DNA of 64,000 nucleotides, taken from the NCBI GenBank assembly GCA_019925095.2, contig CM034409.1, positions 5,397,001 to 5,461,000 on the forward strand. Direction: 5' to 3'. This document shows positions 1 to 10,892 of the stretch, in pieces (the stretch's first letter is position 1; each line of letters begins with the position of its first letter). Origin of the DNA: Dendrolimus kikuchii. Lineage: Eukaryota; Arthropoda; Insecta; Lepidoptera; Lasiocampidae. Below the pieces are notes generated by a model that worked only from the letters and a program-made list of their open reading frames with translations, was not told the DNA's origin and did not search any database. The translations under genes and the position numbers were made by a program.

Positions 1-1717
1 CAAAGAAATCTCATCACAATATAACGAATATTTATGATCCCATAAAGCAAATTAGGATAGCGACGTACATGAATAGCTTCTCTAATAAATAAATTGGAAA
101 AAGATAAAGTGATTTTATCTTGTTTATCCAAACGAACGAGTTTAATAACATGAAAGGATAACATTGATGTACAATAAAATGGCATTATCTGTTATCAACC
201 TTCGCCTCTGTTTAAAAACATGTAATGTCAATAACTGTCAAAGCAATAAAGTTTTCAGTGGGAACTGAAAGGGGTTCAACTTTAGATTAGTGGTCATTAA
301 ATTTTAAGTAGTTGGGGTTGGAAGAGGGAAGAGGGGGGAGGAATACTTCTGCCTTCTGCAACCCCCATGTCTAGATGACATGTAGTTCTTGAAATATTTT
401 TTTTTCATTCGTTCATTTCATTATATTGCGACGATGGTGAACAGTCTGTTCTGGCGTTTTGGTTTAAAGTCTAACATAACCTAACCTAGGTCACCATACT
501 AGTCACACACAGGTCGCGACTTTCCACTAAAGCCCACAAGCGGTCAGCGAGTGTCACAACCGATTATAACCATCGTCGCAATATATAACCAAAAAAACTT
601 TTTTCGTATTTAAAAATCAATAAACTAATTCAAAACTCGTTTTCTAAACTCAACAACAGTTTTAGTGTTTATATTGTTACGAGTTACAGGACTTGAATTA
701 AAATGCCGTTGGAATTGCTATAGAATTTATTAGAACTATACAAACAGGTATAACACAGGTACAAATATAACTGAACATAATCAGTCCAAACGTAATGCGC
801 GATTCAATAACACGCGAATAGTCCGTCACTATATAGATTATCGAATGTACACACGTCTTGTCTCGCTAGTGGTTATCGCTTGACTGCCGATCTCTCCATT
901 GGGCCATTGCTTTATACTGCACCGATACAATATGGCTGCCCGCCCGCGTAGATCGAATTTCTTAGAATCAGTTCGGCATACCTGTCTAATGACTGCCATA
1001 AAAGATATACAATAGACAATGGGCTGTTTTTAATCACAAATTTTAAACACACGGTAAACAAAAGAAGACAGTCGTAAATAGTTTCAATGTTATTAGCTCC
1101 AACGCCGGCGGGTAATAAATGTGCTTAGTTTACAAATGTGCAGGTGGCCCAAATTGGAACAATATGTTAAGTATAAGTGAATTCCTAAACGGAAATCACA
1201 CTTTGTTATCAACAAAAGTGGCATAACCTTGTTTAACGAACGTATTTTTGTTTTTCCCGTTCATTCAAAACTTGTTGGTTTACCCTATAAATGTGTTTCC
1301 TAGCCCGAATGACAAGTATAGTGTCTATATATAAGGCGTATGTATACCCCTAAGCTCAATTTCCCTTAATCTCATGCCGCTTTGTTTAAATGCGCAGCCC
1401 TGAAAGGAGACAATGTGCTGTGCAGTTTTATTTTCTAAAAATGTGTAAAATTACTTTAAAATGAACAGTAGTTGTAGGATATTGATAGTTTTTGAGTAGT
1501 AATTATGTGTTTTCACAAGAACTCCAATGAATGGCGTCAGTTGTAGCTTAAAATTCAACTGCGCTACCTATACGAAGACTTGTACATACATCAGAATTGG
1601 CTGTATGGACTAAAGTTCCCTTGCCTGCCTTTGTGGCGAATTCTAATACTACTACTGTCAAAGTGAAATAAAGGCAAGTTTCTAGCGGTACCTTGAAAGG
1701 TTAGTATAGAAATACAC
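1..1717. other. AT-rich intergenic DNA, no gene recognised
   Basis: No reading frame with protein-like composition, no tRNA and no repeat shared with the rest of the window was seen here. A slightly GC-richer patch lies around 840-990. Nothing in it could be assigned. Confidence 0.5.
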
Positions 1718-1822
1718 CTGCGGAACACACCGCGAGGACAGTTCGTCAACTATAGGATCGGCGGTGATCTGTACGCGGCGTAATGCGGCGGAAATTCCGC
1801 CGATGTGCTCCGCGGGTATTGT
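1718..1822. repeat. Short palindromic mini-element
   Basis: The ends are imperfect inverted repeats. The left end reads AATACACCTGCGGAACACAC. The right end, reverse-complemented, reads AATACCCGCGGAGCACATC. The interior is GC-rich (GCGGCGTAATGCGGCGG) against AT-rich flanks. This is the form of a very small MITE, but no second copy was found in the window, so the class is unknown. Confidence 0.4.
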
Positions 1823-1994
1823 TTTTTAAGTGACATAATATGTATGTTATTTAGTAAACATTGCGACCGTATTTAGTTTAGTTTGCTCCAGCAGATAAGC
1901 TGTGGAACCTGATGTCTGATGAGTCGACTACAACTTGCCTCATTTTGATCAGTACTTTCCTCTTTTATACAATGTCATATCACAAAAAAATGTG

Positions 1995-2285
1995 TATGTG
2001 TGCAGTTCACACATAGTAAAAGTGTAACTTCAGAGAATGTACTCACAGATAATTGTTCTCTAACTTTTATTAATATAAATATAATGCAAAATAAACTTCT
2101 AAAATATAAATTCTTCACTGTTTTAGTCTAAAGCATATTATTGCAGTTTTATTTAGGTCCAAATTGGACCTATGCTTAATCATAGGTCTTATTGACTCTC
2201 TGATCGCAGGCTCAATCTTATAGATTTATGTGTTTATAACTTTTAATTGTCGCTTTTTCATTTCATCGAGTTTCAAATCACAACC
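1995..2285 (+). repeat. Rep-H copy, MITE-like repeat
   Basis: It shares long stretches with 60640-61320 (+), 46441-46725 (-), 14840-14935 (-) and 63955-64000 (-). Recognition blocks are GTGTGCAGTTCACAC near the start, then CTCACAGATAATT, then TTTTAGTCTAAA, then CCAAATTGGACCTA. The end is CGAGTTTCAAATCACA. There is no ORF of note. It is probably non-autonomous; the superfamily is unknown. Confidence 0.6.
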
Positions 2286-2619
2286 GTTTCAAAAAAAGTT
2301 TCTCTTCAAACAGAATCACCTTGTAAACCATTTTAATTTGTCCTTATTTTCACAAAAGGCGTAAAAAGGCTGGCAATTGTCGCTGAGCCGTCCCAATTTA
2401 TTGCTCACGGTGGGAATGACTGTAAAAATGAAAAAGTTGAACTTCCTTACTGAAGAATGGATTATGGGGAACGTTTGGTTTGAAAAGAAAAAGCGGGTGT
2501 GGTATAGATATTTATTATTTGAGATATAAAGTAAATTTTGGGTGGTTATAAAAAAAATAACCACGAAGGCTAAGGCTGAAGCAAAGCTAACCTAAGCTAT
2601 ATTACAAAAAATTGAATGT

Positions 2620-3110
2620 GTGCTGAGACACATAGTAGAAGTCAAACTTCAACGGACAAGTGGAAAAATGAATCGCAACGGACAAGTGGAAAAACGTTTA
2701 GATTTTCAAATTGGACAAGTACATTAACAATCTGACCGTAAAACTTCAAGTCAAAATTTTGTTGCGATTCGTTTTGCCACTTGTCCGTTGCCACTTGACC
2801 GTTGCGATTCGTTTTTCCACTTCTCCCTTGAAGTTTCACTTCTATTGTGTCCCAGCTCACATTTTAATTTTTCACAGGTTTACTGCAAATTGTGAGTTGG
2901 TTAGGTTAGGTACATTTTTTATTTAAACATATTTTATTTTATCAAACAAAAAAACTGAATTCGATCTGGAAACAAAAAAAACGCATCCATAGTCTACTCT
3001 AAAATTATGCCGCCCCTCCACGCGGCCGTAACGATTTTTCGTGAGAGAAAAAATGCTAATACCCCCCGACTATATAGAAGTTTCATTCCAAAAAGTTCGG
3101 ATCTGTTCAT
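2620..3110. repeat. Rep-D copy 1, fold-back element with 26-bp units
   Basis: The left arm (2642-2700) has two units of AACGGACAAGTGGAAAAA plus about 8 bp, starting at 2651 and 2677. The right arm (2752-2845) carries the same units in inverse orientation. Between them the sequence related to CTTCAAGTCAAAATTTTG forms the inner stem. A non-repeated module (about 2890-3110) with AAATTATGCCGCC follows, and matches 27430-27550. It is a non-coding transposable element; short ORFs here are translations of the tandem units. Confidence 0.65.
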
Positions 3111-3261
3111 AATAAATAAAATGCGATGGAGTGAGTTATAGTTATATATAAAGATAGAAGAGAAGATAAAAATAAGAAGAAGAAAGGCGGCCGTACCGTT
3201 ATGGTACCGTGGTCAAATACCGTTTCTCATCTGTACAGAACTCATAACTTATATATTTTTT
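3111..3261. other. Unassigned AT-rich spacer
   Basis: Purine-rich sequence between Rep-D and Rep-A. Nothing recognised. Confidence 0.4.
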
Positions 3262-3780
3262 AATTTTTATTACATGAATTCAGCAGATAGGCAGATGGCC
3301 CACCTGATGAAAAGTAGTTACCATCGCCTATGGACAATTGCAACATCGAAGGTGCTACAAATGCGCTACTGCTCTCTTAAGAGAGATTGGAACCCGGTCA
3401 CTAATACCGGGACACACAAGTTTGCTATGGCGGCATACTCTAAACCAGGTGCCAGGTGGTAGGGCATTTGCCCGACTGGATAGCTACCACCCCTGGTCTA
3501 AAGTATGTCGCCATAACAACCTTAAGTTGTGTTCCGCCATTAGTGACCAGGTTCCAGTTTCCCTTAAGAGAGCAGCAGCGCATTTGTAGTAACTTTGCTG
3601 TTGCAAATGTACATAGGCGATGGTAACCACTTTCCATCAAGTGGGCAGTCTGCCTGTCTGCTGATCTCCTGCAATAAAAAAACCAGGGGTGGTAGCCATC
3701 CAGTCGGGCAAATACCCTACCACCTGGCTGTGGGCTGTTTTGTAGCCTCTTAGGACACGCCGTTCGGCCGCAGGAAGTTG
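3262..3780 (-). repeat. Rep-A copy, split by a nested Rep-A copy
   Basis: This minus-strand Rep-A retroposon runs 3262-3449 and resumes at 3681-3780. Its 3' end lies on the left, next to a T-rich stretch. It is interrupted by an opposite-strand Rep-A copy. Joining the outer halves restores the Rep-A order CTAAACCAGG-GGTGGTAGCC seen in other copies. Confidence 0.7.
3450..3680 (+). repeat. Rep-A copy nested inside another Rep-A
   Basis: This 5'-truncated copy begins at the internal GCCAGGTGGTAGGG block and ends with CTCCTGCAATAAAAAAA. The repeats AACCAGG at 3443-3449 and at 3681-3687 fit a target-site duplication. The polyadenylated 3' end, 5' truncation and duplication identify Rep-A as an RNA-mediated retroposon. 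Confidence 0.7.
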
Positions 3781-4217
3781 CGTAATAGAAAATGGTAACC
3801 TTGGCTCAATTTATGGACAAAAATAAAATATATTTTTCCTGCCGGAAAGCCATTAGAATTCTAAATAACAAAAGTTGAAATCTTTTCGCTTGATTCCAGA
3901 AATATTTCGTTTACAAAGTGTACTGAATTTCATTATCTTCTGTTTATTTCATCAATTCTTTTTAGTATTTTATCATCTGCAGTTGTAAGGTTCTGCAGTC
4001 ATTTTGGCAGTAAAAGGAACTCTTAGACCGACACTGTGCGTAATCTACGCTGGTTCTAATTCAGCTTGCAACTGAAATATTTAAAAATGATTTTTTTTTT
4101 GTATTGTTTTTCCTTAGGATTAAATAAGTATGCAAAATTGCAAGGTCAGAAGTCTGGAGAAATTGGTTGTCATTTAACTTGCGCGATTTGACCTAAAAAA
4201 ACTAGCTAAATTTAATA
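3781..4217. other. No gene recognised
   Basis: AT-rich sequence with no recognisable repeat or reading frame. Confidence 0.45.
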
Positions 4218-4853
4218 AAAAGCTTCGTTTAAAAAAACCGACTTCAAAAACTAAAAAGTATAAAATAACTTAATAAAGATTGTTGACTAAGAATTTATTT
4301 AGTTTATTAAGAGACCAAATAATATAAAATTTTCTACATCTTGAAGTCGGTGCCGAGCAAACCATAAAAATTACAATATTTTGCAACATTCTGTTGTTAT
4401 AACTAAATAAATTCTTAGCCAAAAATCTTTATTTATTTATAAATTCTGCTTATTTATTTGTATTAGAATATATAACATAAAATATAATCCTCATTATCAA
4501 AATCTTTATTAAGTTATTTTATAATTTTTTTGAAGTTGGTTTTTTTAAACGAAGTTTTTTTTTATTTGTTATTTTTAGTGTCTAGCTATGGGTAGGCCTA
4601 CGAAAGGTGCCGCGCGCCTTAAAAATATAGGTCCCAAGAAAAGGGGAACGGAAAATTTTCATAAAAAAATGTTCATAAAATGAAAACTACTGGGCCAAAC
4701 TATGGGTAAATTTTTAGGGGATCAAATGGCAACTATTCCGCATCAAATTAAAGAAGAATCACGTAAATCGGATAATAAATTTCAGCGTAATCGGTGTACA
4801 TACATAAAAAATATCAATCAAGTTGAGATCCTTCTCCTTTCTGAAGTCGGTTA
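4218..4853 (+). repeat. Rep-E copy, palindromic element with CCGACTTC ends
   Basis: Inverted arms of about 56 bp lie at about 4222-4277 and 4498-4553, each with CTTCGTTTAAAAAAACC. A 300-bp module (4560-4853) follows, matching 55935-56233 and, inverted, 50393-50650. It ends in TGAAGTCGGTT, the inverse of the AACCGACTTCA near the start. A degenerate reading frame in the module is too short and broken to call a gene. It fits a non-autonomous DNA transposon. Confidence 0.6.
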
Positions 4854-4985
4854 AAATCTGAATAATTCTAAAAATTGTTATAATTTATTACAAAACATGT
4901 CAGTATGTTTATAAAAATAGGATTATTTGTTACATTAAGTAAGCAATAATACAATATAAGTCAAGTCAAGTAATTTAAGCAAGTT

Positions 4986-5256
4986 GTGGTAGCGTAATGG
5001 CTAGCGTACACGTCCCAAACTCAGAGGGCGCGGGTTCGATTCTGGCCGGAACGCATGCACCGCTTAGTCAGTTTTCTGATCTAATGTGCATATTATTAGA
5101 ATTACCACGTGCTAACAACGGTGGAAGGAAAACAGTGTCAAACCTGCTAAGCCGCCTTGGACAAGCGTGGCGGGTATACTGTCCTTTCCCCCTATAATGG
5201 GGGGCCCGAACCCAGCAGTGGGGCATTTATGGGCTGATATTGTTGTTGTTGTATTG
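4986..5256 (+). repeat. tRNA-derived SINE S1, copy 1
   Basis: It carries RNA polymerase III promoter boxes: an A box TGGTAGCGTAATGG at 4987-5000 and a B box GGTTCGATTCT at 5033-5043. The body runs to GGGCATTTATGGGCTG and the tail is a (TTG)n run. It aligns with 49592-49890, but lacks about 35 bp present there (the block containing GATGCAACCTGCACATC). A reverse fragment lies at 61373-61450. Confidence 0.8.
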
Positions 5257-5399
5257 TAATAAAATTTAAGTATAGTAGCACACCTGCAGAAAGTTCCGCA
5301 CGAAAAGTTCGGCTCAATATCCTCACAATATTTTTTTAGGTGCCTATGACACATCATCAGTTCAGGCAGAATTACGGCGTTGGATATCGCGAATACTGA

Positions 5400-5992
5400 G
5401 TAGCATGTTGACTCGATGATGATCTTACTGCGTCTCATCTGTTGATTTTTTGATTAGAATTCTTCACCAACGCCGCTTGGTAAAGACGCGTCGGTGAGGG
5501 GGCTTCGAGCGTGTGCTCTTTGCCCCGGCTGCAGCTCGGAGGGCGACTACCCTCCGGTAACGTGGTGTGGGAGCCGCCGTAGTGTCGACGGCTCACACGT
5601 GCCAATCAGCGGCTTTCGTTGGCCTTCGCGGGCTTCGCGTTGTCTACGTCTGCGGCTTGGTTGGCCGGTCTCGGCTTTCGATAGCCATCCCGGGCTTCGG
5701 TTGGCCATCTTTGGCGTCTGATGGCCTATCTGCGGCGTTAGGAGCTTAATTCGCTACCTCTACATCGCCCTAATCCCGGCGAATGAGGTCACGAGGGGTC
5801 GATAGCCAAGTCCGTTTCTTCCTCCATTCTGGGGGTCGCGCATGTAGCGGGGCTATCCCGTTCAGGTGGGTATCGCGGCAATTGTCGGCGCTGTCGAACA
5901 TCCGACGCGCCGACATCGCCACGAACTCCTCCACCCACGGGACGCCTCTCATCTGTTGAATGCCGCGGGCGCCCTTATATACTGCTTAGCTT
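5400..5992 (-). pseudogene. 3' part of a Jockey/R1-like LINE (RT C-terminus and GC-rich 3' UTR)
   Basis: On the minus strand, 5990 to 5770 reads as an open peptide ending at TAG. It includes PWVEEFVAMSARRMFD and then APLHARPPEWRKK. This resembles the extreme C-terminus of Jockey/R1-type reverse transcriptases as I remember them, where a PW motif and a basic tail follow the RT domain. No RT catalytic motif is present. The GC-rich DNA from 5770 down to about 5460 would then be the 3' UTR. The family is inferred, not proven; it could be another GC-rich element. Confidence 0.4.
5590..5745. repeat. Degenerate ~20-bp tandem repeats
   Basis: A unit close to CNGGCTTCGGTTGGCCAT recurs about six times with substitutions, for example CGGCTTTCGTTGGCC, GCGGCTTGGTTGGCC and GGGCTTCGGTTGGCC. 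It lies in the GC-rich patch of 5460-5990. Confidence 0.5.
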
Positions 5993-6169
5993 GTTGTTGT
6001 CGTCACGGGTAGCCCGTGCAGGTGATCATCGTTTTACAGGGCCTTACTCGCAGCATGGCCGCCTTCAGCTTGTTGCTATGGAGATTGATAATGGTCTGAT
6101 CTTCATTAAATGAGGAATGTCTAGTATACCACTATATAGACGGACCATATGGGCGCGTGGTATAGATGC

Positions 6170-6336
6170 GGCCATCCTTATTGTCGATACGTCGCATAGC
6201 TCGACTTGCGCATCTTCCTCGCACAGCTACCTTGCGGCGGCGCATTTTCATAGCATATCTTACTCGCTCCGCTACATAGCTTAGCATCAGTCAAAATGGT
6301 CATATATTTTCGCAGCATAGCATATCTCTGGTGGAA
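6170..6336 (+). repeat. Rep-G fragment (right end)
   Basis: It shares CTCGCTCCGCTACAT and GCGCATTTTCA-like blocks with 26980-27105. It ends with CATATCTCTGGTGG, the right terminal repeat seen at 27092-27105. Confidence 0.5.
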
Positions 6337-6816
6337 AGGCACGCTTAGGCAAGGCTTTTACTTAATTTTAGTAAACGGTTTACTCTGTAATCTACACACT
6401 AATTTAGTCATGGACGTCTTCATCTACTTTCTATTATAATTCCTTAATTTCTATCCATAATAACTGCTACGTAGTTTTAGGACACTCGAGTCTAACTAAG
6501 CGTTCCGAACAAGAATGGCTCTTTTGTGTTTTTTTTTACGTCGAAGCACAAACGAAAGCATATAACGGACGGTATTGGTTGAGTGATATTTTTGTTACCC
6601 TGTAATAAAAATATATCAGGGTTACCAGCCGTCATATAAAGGCTGTTATTTACTGATAAAATAAAATGTAGCGTATTGTTGAATGCAAACTAACAGGATG
6701 TTATGTCAAATTTTAACCGATACTAGGGCAAATAAAGGGTTGGTAAAATATAGGAACTAGCCATTCGTGTACATGTGCAAATTATTCTTATCTAATAAAG
6801 CAACTTTATAAATGAA
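6337..6816. other. No gene recognised
   Basis: AT-rich; no repeat shared within the window was noticed. Confidence 0.45.
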
Positions 6817-7031
6817 CTAGCTGCGCCCCGCGGTTTTACCCGCGCGGTGATGGAAAATCAAAAATTATATTTTGGATAATTCACACTATATCTTTATAAG
6901 TTATAGCCTATGTGTTATTCTGATGTGTAAGCTATATTATTATAAAGTTTCACTAAAATCCTTTCAGTAGTTTTTGCGTAAAAGAGTAACAAACATTCTT
7001 ACAAACTTTCGCGTTTATAATATTAGTAGGA
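6817..7031 (-). mobile_element. Hel-3, non-autonomous Helitron-like element
   Basis: Read on the minus strand it starts with TC (TCCTACTAATATTATAA) and ends in CTAG followed by T. A CG-rich hairpin (GCGCGGGTAAAACCGCGGGG) precedes the end. TC...CTAG with a subterminal hairpin and insertion at AT are Helitron features. A related copy lies at 45107-45307. No Rep/helicase ORF is present, so it would depend on an autonomous relative. Confidence 0.6.
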
Positions 7032-7369
7032 TAATAATGGAAGTGCCAGTAGTTTAATTCGTACATAGTGCCGTTTACACGAATCCGTTTTCATTATAAA
7101 CATGATATATGGCACACCTCGTTCCTAGTACATTGTTTTATGGGTTTATTGTCAACTACCCTATTATTAAATTAAAATTCAATTTATTATCAAAGCGCTC
7201 TTTGTTTATAGAAAGTTAAACAGCGACACCGCCGAGTACTATAAATAATTTTAATTAATTATGTTTGCAATTAAGAGCGTGCTTGGTTTTATAATTGGTC
7301 TGCGGAAGGTTTGATGAGTGTTTCAGTATGTTGTAGCCGTTTAAGTAAAAATTGGCAGTAGTACCTACT

Positions 7370-7680
7370 AGCGAAGCTTCGTTCGTGTTGTCATGACGAC
7401 CTGTTTATAAGTGAACGAGCTTTTGCTACCGGAATCACCTCCCGCGGCGGTCGAGCCAAGGTCGAACCTCACAGGAGGTGCCTCCCCGAGCAAGCTGCTT
7501 CCGCACTGAACGCCTCCGTTCCCACGGACTCGGGAAGCCCACCAAGCCCGGTATCGCTGAAACTGCCATCTGCGGGTATTCAGCTGAATCCTACACAACA
7601 AAACGGCTTCGCTAATAGAAACTGTGGTTGGTCTTCCTTCCCATCCTCGCCATCAAGAATAAATAATAAACTTTAAATTA
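7370..7680. other. GC-rich island, unassigned
   Basis: A GC-rich block in AT-rich DNA. Short protein-like stretches can be read on the plus strand, for example ELLLPESPPAAVEP, and in another frame LPSAGIQLNPTQQNG. They are broken by stops and frame changes. This could be a decayed retroelement leader or an old host exon. I do not recognise it. Confidence 0.3.
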
Positions 7681-7681
7681 A

Positions 7682-7836
7682 GATGATGTCAGGAGCCTTA
7701 AGAACAGACGAGCGTGCATGGCAAGAGCTATAAATGTCAAAGAAGCAAGTGAGGTGTGTAAGAATAAGCCTGAATGGCGCTCTGTTGTTCGTGCCTACCC
7801 CGCAAAGGAACTGGCGTGAAGTTATGTATGTATGTA
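7682..7836 (+). pseudogene. RTE-like LINE 3' fragment, copy 1
   Basis: It encodes the last residues of the family's RT protein (SLKNRRACMARAI-type segment, then EASEVCKNKPEW), ending with the stop in GGCGTGAAG and a (TATG)n tail. It is strongly 5' truncated. Confidence 0.75.
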
Positions 7837-7837
7837 A

Positions 7838-7987
7838 AATTATACATTTTACCTTGAAGTATTACGGGCAGATTGTTAATGTCTTTGTCCAATTTGAAAA
7901 CCTGCCCGTAAAAGTTCAAGTTAAAATTTTGTTGCGATTCGTTTTGCCACTTATCCGTTGACATTCGTTTATGTATGTATGTATGTT
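7838..7987. repeat. Rep-D fragment inside an RTE tail
   Basis: It contains the Rep-D inner stem (AAGTTAAAATTTTGTTGCG) and one inverted unit (TTTGCCACTTATCCGTTG). A second (TATG)n run follows at 7967-7987. The fragment therefore seems to have landed within the microsatellite tail of the RTE copy just upstream. Confidence 0.55.
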
Positions 7988-9553
7988 ATATTAAGAGTGC
8001 GCAAATAAGCGAAAACTCTCACATCGTGCTAGTTTTGTCACCCCATAAATAATTTAATAAATAACTTTCATTCAACAAATAAGGTGTTAAATCCTAGTGA
8101 AGTGTGTGAACTTGCGGTGGATAGTGCAGTGTGGCCGTGGAGTGATGCCGAGGTATTTTACTCTTCCCTTGCTTCTTCTAGCTAGCTAGTAATTTGTAAA
8201 AGCCAAACATAATAATCATGCACTCAACTTTGCTTTTATTCGATTTACGAAATTCTAATAATAACTTAACGTAACACGGATTTTGGGGGCAGGTCACGTG
8301 ACTCGAATTGCGTTAGCGGTTTTAAGGCTCATCGATCACGCAAAGGCATTCAGCCAAAGCGTAGAAACACCCCAGTGGGTTAACAGTATAGTTTTACTCG
8401 TTTGAACGGTGTATTTAAGTGAGGTTGTTTGACGTGCGTAACTCAGAAATTCCCTGAGTCAACTCAATAATTTGGGTGTATTCACTGCGTCAGCGCTTTG
8501 AGTTAACTCAAAATGTGGACTTTTACTTCCTTCGCCACTTTTCTGCTTACTGCCGTGTATGATTAGCAATTTAGCATAATGTAGACGAGGCACTAGCACA
8601 GTAGAGTAGGCAGCTTAGTAAATGAAGGACGCTGGAGTGTTAACAATGTATCCTCTTAAAATGTTCTATTTTTAGTACTTGGTCACGTTATATTTATGTG
8701 GCGAACAAATCTATTCGCCTACTGTCTGGCTCGCCAGATTTTAAGTATATTATTGACAACTGTTATGTCAGATTACATAGAAAGTTAAAAGTCGTCACAA
8801 AATTTAGATATTTTAATCGTTTTAAATCCAGTTATATATTAGATATTATTTCTTTGGGCTATGCAAATATTATATACCAAATTACATATTTTACAAATGA
8901 ACGGGTTATTTATTCCTGCAACGCCCCGTCATTTACAATTGTTTTTAATTTCCATAACTACTATTAGATTAGATTATAGATAGATATATAGATACTATTA
9001 GATTGTTCTTTGTTTGATACGTTTTAAGTTTAAAGCAGTATAAATACATATTTTACAGTATATTATTGCTGAAAGCAATTATTATTCAATTACATAACAT
9101 TATTACTTACGTCGTTAATCTATGTCTATTTTCTGTTTCTATCTTCCAATTTTTAAAGTTTTAAACTCTTTAGAAATCATTTTTTCTATTCGGTGTAAAA
9201 AGAGTGAGCCTAAAGTATATAGTAAAAATAATAGAAGACTGAGTATACTCCCTTGAGGAATCCTATAGCTATTAAATTTTAATACAGCTTAATGTCTGTG
9301 TATTGCTCATTTTAAATACTTCTGCGTAAATTCAGTCGTTATTTCATTTCATATTATTTATCATACTATAACTGAATGGAGCTCGGCGAAATGTCGCAAG
9401 GGAATTGTCACAAGTTCGCTTATAAATAGCGACGAGAAACATTTGCAATATTCACATTTACGCGTAGTCAGGCAGAGGCTAAGAGCACGATTGATACACT
9501 TATTGCAAATATTTTAGTCAACCAAGCGTCTATTTCAAAGGAATTATTGATGA
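7988..9553. other. No gene recognised
   Basis: About 1.5 kb of AT-rich DNA. It holds the palindromes GTCACGTGAC (near 8294) and TTGAGTTAACTCAA (near 8499). An open frame at 8698-8967 is AT-driven and does not look like a protein. Confidence 0.4.
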
Positions 9554-9881
9554 CTAGTGGTCGCACGTGCGCGAAATACGACCATAATAATTAATGTCAA
9601 AGACTATACTTCTAAATCACAGATTTCGCCAAGGCTGCACTGTTAATTTGACTTGAACAATAAACAAAATAATATATTTGCGTGTCTGTGTCAAATACAT
9701 GGTAGTATGTGTAATGTTTTTTTATTGATTTAATATATTTTTATGCATAATTAAAAAAAAAATAGTATTCGTCGCTTCTTCTCTATATAAACTATAAGTG
9801 TGAGAAATTTCATACACCACCGTCCGCGCAATTTTCGTAAAAAGAGGTACAAAGTTTTTTCTTCACATATTAATATATAGA
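9554..9881 (-). mobile_element. Hel-C, non-autonomous Helitron-like element, copy 1
   Basis: Read on the minus strand, it begins TCTATATATTAATATGTGAAG (shown here minus its last base: TCTATATATTAATATGTGAA) and ends with the hairpin GCGCACGTGCG shortly before CTAG-T. Copies are at 14450-14826 and 59106-59472, with the shared block TTTGTACC-CTTTTTACGAAAATTGCGCGG. No coding capacity. Confidence 0.65.
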
Positions 9882-9892
9882 ACGTAACGTAT

Positions 9893-10000
9893 ATACAAAA
9901 CGCTGGCCTGTATTTTGGGCAACGCATAAGCCATACAACGTGGTAATGCGGCCAGCGTTTTGGGAACGTTCCCAACTGACGGTGATTTGGGACCTATATA
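9893..10000. repeat. Rep-J copy 1, hairpin-ended repeat
   Basis: It shares CAACGTGGTAA-GC, then GCCAGCGTTTTGGGA-CGTTCCC and GGTTTGGGACC-type blocks with 33025-33150. The ends AAAACGCTGGC and GCCAGCGTTTT are inverted repeats, and GGGAACGTTCCC is a perfect palindrome. Class unknown. Confidence 0.5.
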
Positions 10001-10390
10001 CTATTTGTAGTTTTTATCTTTTATAAATTAAGTTGTATATATATTATTAGAATAGGCAAAATATGTAAAATAAATTCTGTTATTATAACCTTAATAATAA
10101 ATTATGTCACATATAGATATCATTCATATTTTGTTAATGAATGCTTTTGAAAAATAATGTGAGGCCTTTAAATTGTCCAATCAATATTAATAGCAATAAA
10201 TTTTGCATTTTAATGTAGTTCAAGTTCTTTTTCAGTTCTGTCTGTTTATATTAGTAATTTTAAAGTTCTGATTTGTGATGTGATTTTAGGAAATATTATT
10301 TATTAGGTATATGTTTATAGGTAGATGCTTTAGGATGGACGGACTAATGACACGTATGTTTTGATAGTATGTTTGTAAATAAATGACTTT
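10001..10390. other. No gene recognised
   Basis: Very AT-rich; nothing assigned. Confidence 0.45.
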
Positions 10391-10520
10391 TAACGAGTAA
10401 AAGATTACAACTAAAATATTTTATTTTATTTGGGGGGCTAACAGCTATAATAATAGTAACTAGAAATAAGCTAGATCAAGAGAATCTATTAATAAGCCTC
10501 CATAGATGAAAAATAAAAAG
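10391..10520 (+). repeat. Rep-I copy 1 with short G-tract
   Basis: TTTATTTTATTTG6-CTAACAGCTA followed by AATAAGCTAGA and TAATAAGCCTCCA is shared with 48090-48205. The G-tract is 6 bases here (10432-10437) and 19 bases there. Confidence 0.6.
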
Positions 10521-10892
10521 AAAAAAATGAAAATTAAACAACGAAACGATAAAAAATGTGATGTGATAAATCCGAGTTTAAATAGAACTTAACCAACTTT
10601 GCGCTAAACAGTGCTACACTACTAGTAATTCGGTCTAAGTCTATATCTTGCACCTTACTTAACTCAAAATTAAATTAAATTGATTTGCTGTTCTGATTGA
10701 TACAGAACGAATTACGTCGGTAAACTATGCGCGTCAATGGTGTGTGTGATAATTTCCTAGGGCGAACATTAGGAACATACAAATTAGTAGTTTCTCAATG
10801 AGATTTGCACAATCAATTTTAGATTGCGCAATTTTAACTAAGAATGGTAAATCAGCAATCTTTCTTCTAGTTTTAAGAGGTAAAAGGTGCCA

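Noticed and set aside
1912..1930. CTGATGAGTCGAC as a hammerhead core
   Set aside because: No GAAA element and no partner for stem I follow at a usable distance.
4987..5043. A functional tRNA gene
   Set aside because: A and B boxes are present, but no cloverleaf can be drawn and the unit recurs with a SINE body and tail.
8080..8160. 5' UTR and first exon ending ATGCCGAG before GTATTT
   Set aside because: A possible start codon and splice donor can be imagined, but nothing supports a transcript and no downstream exon was recognised.
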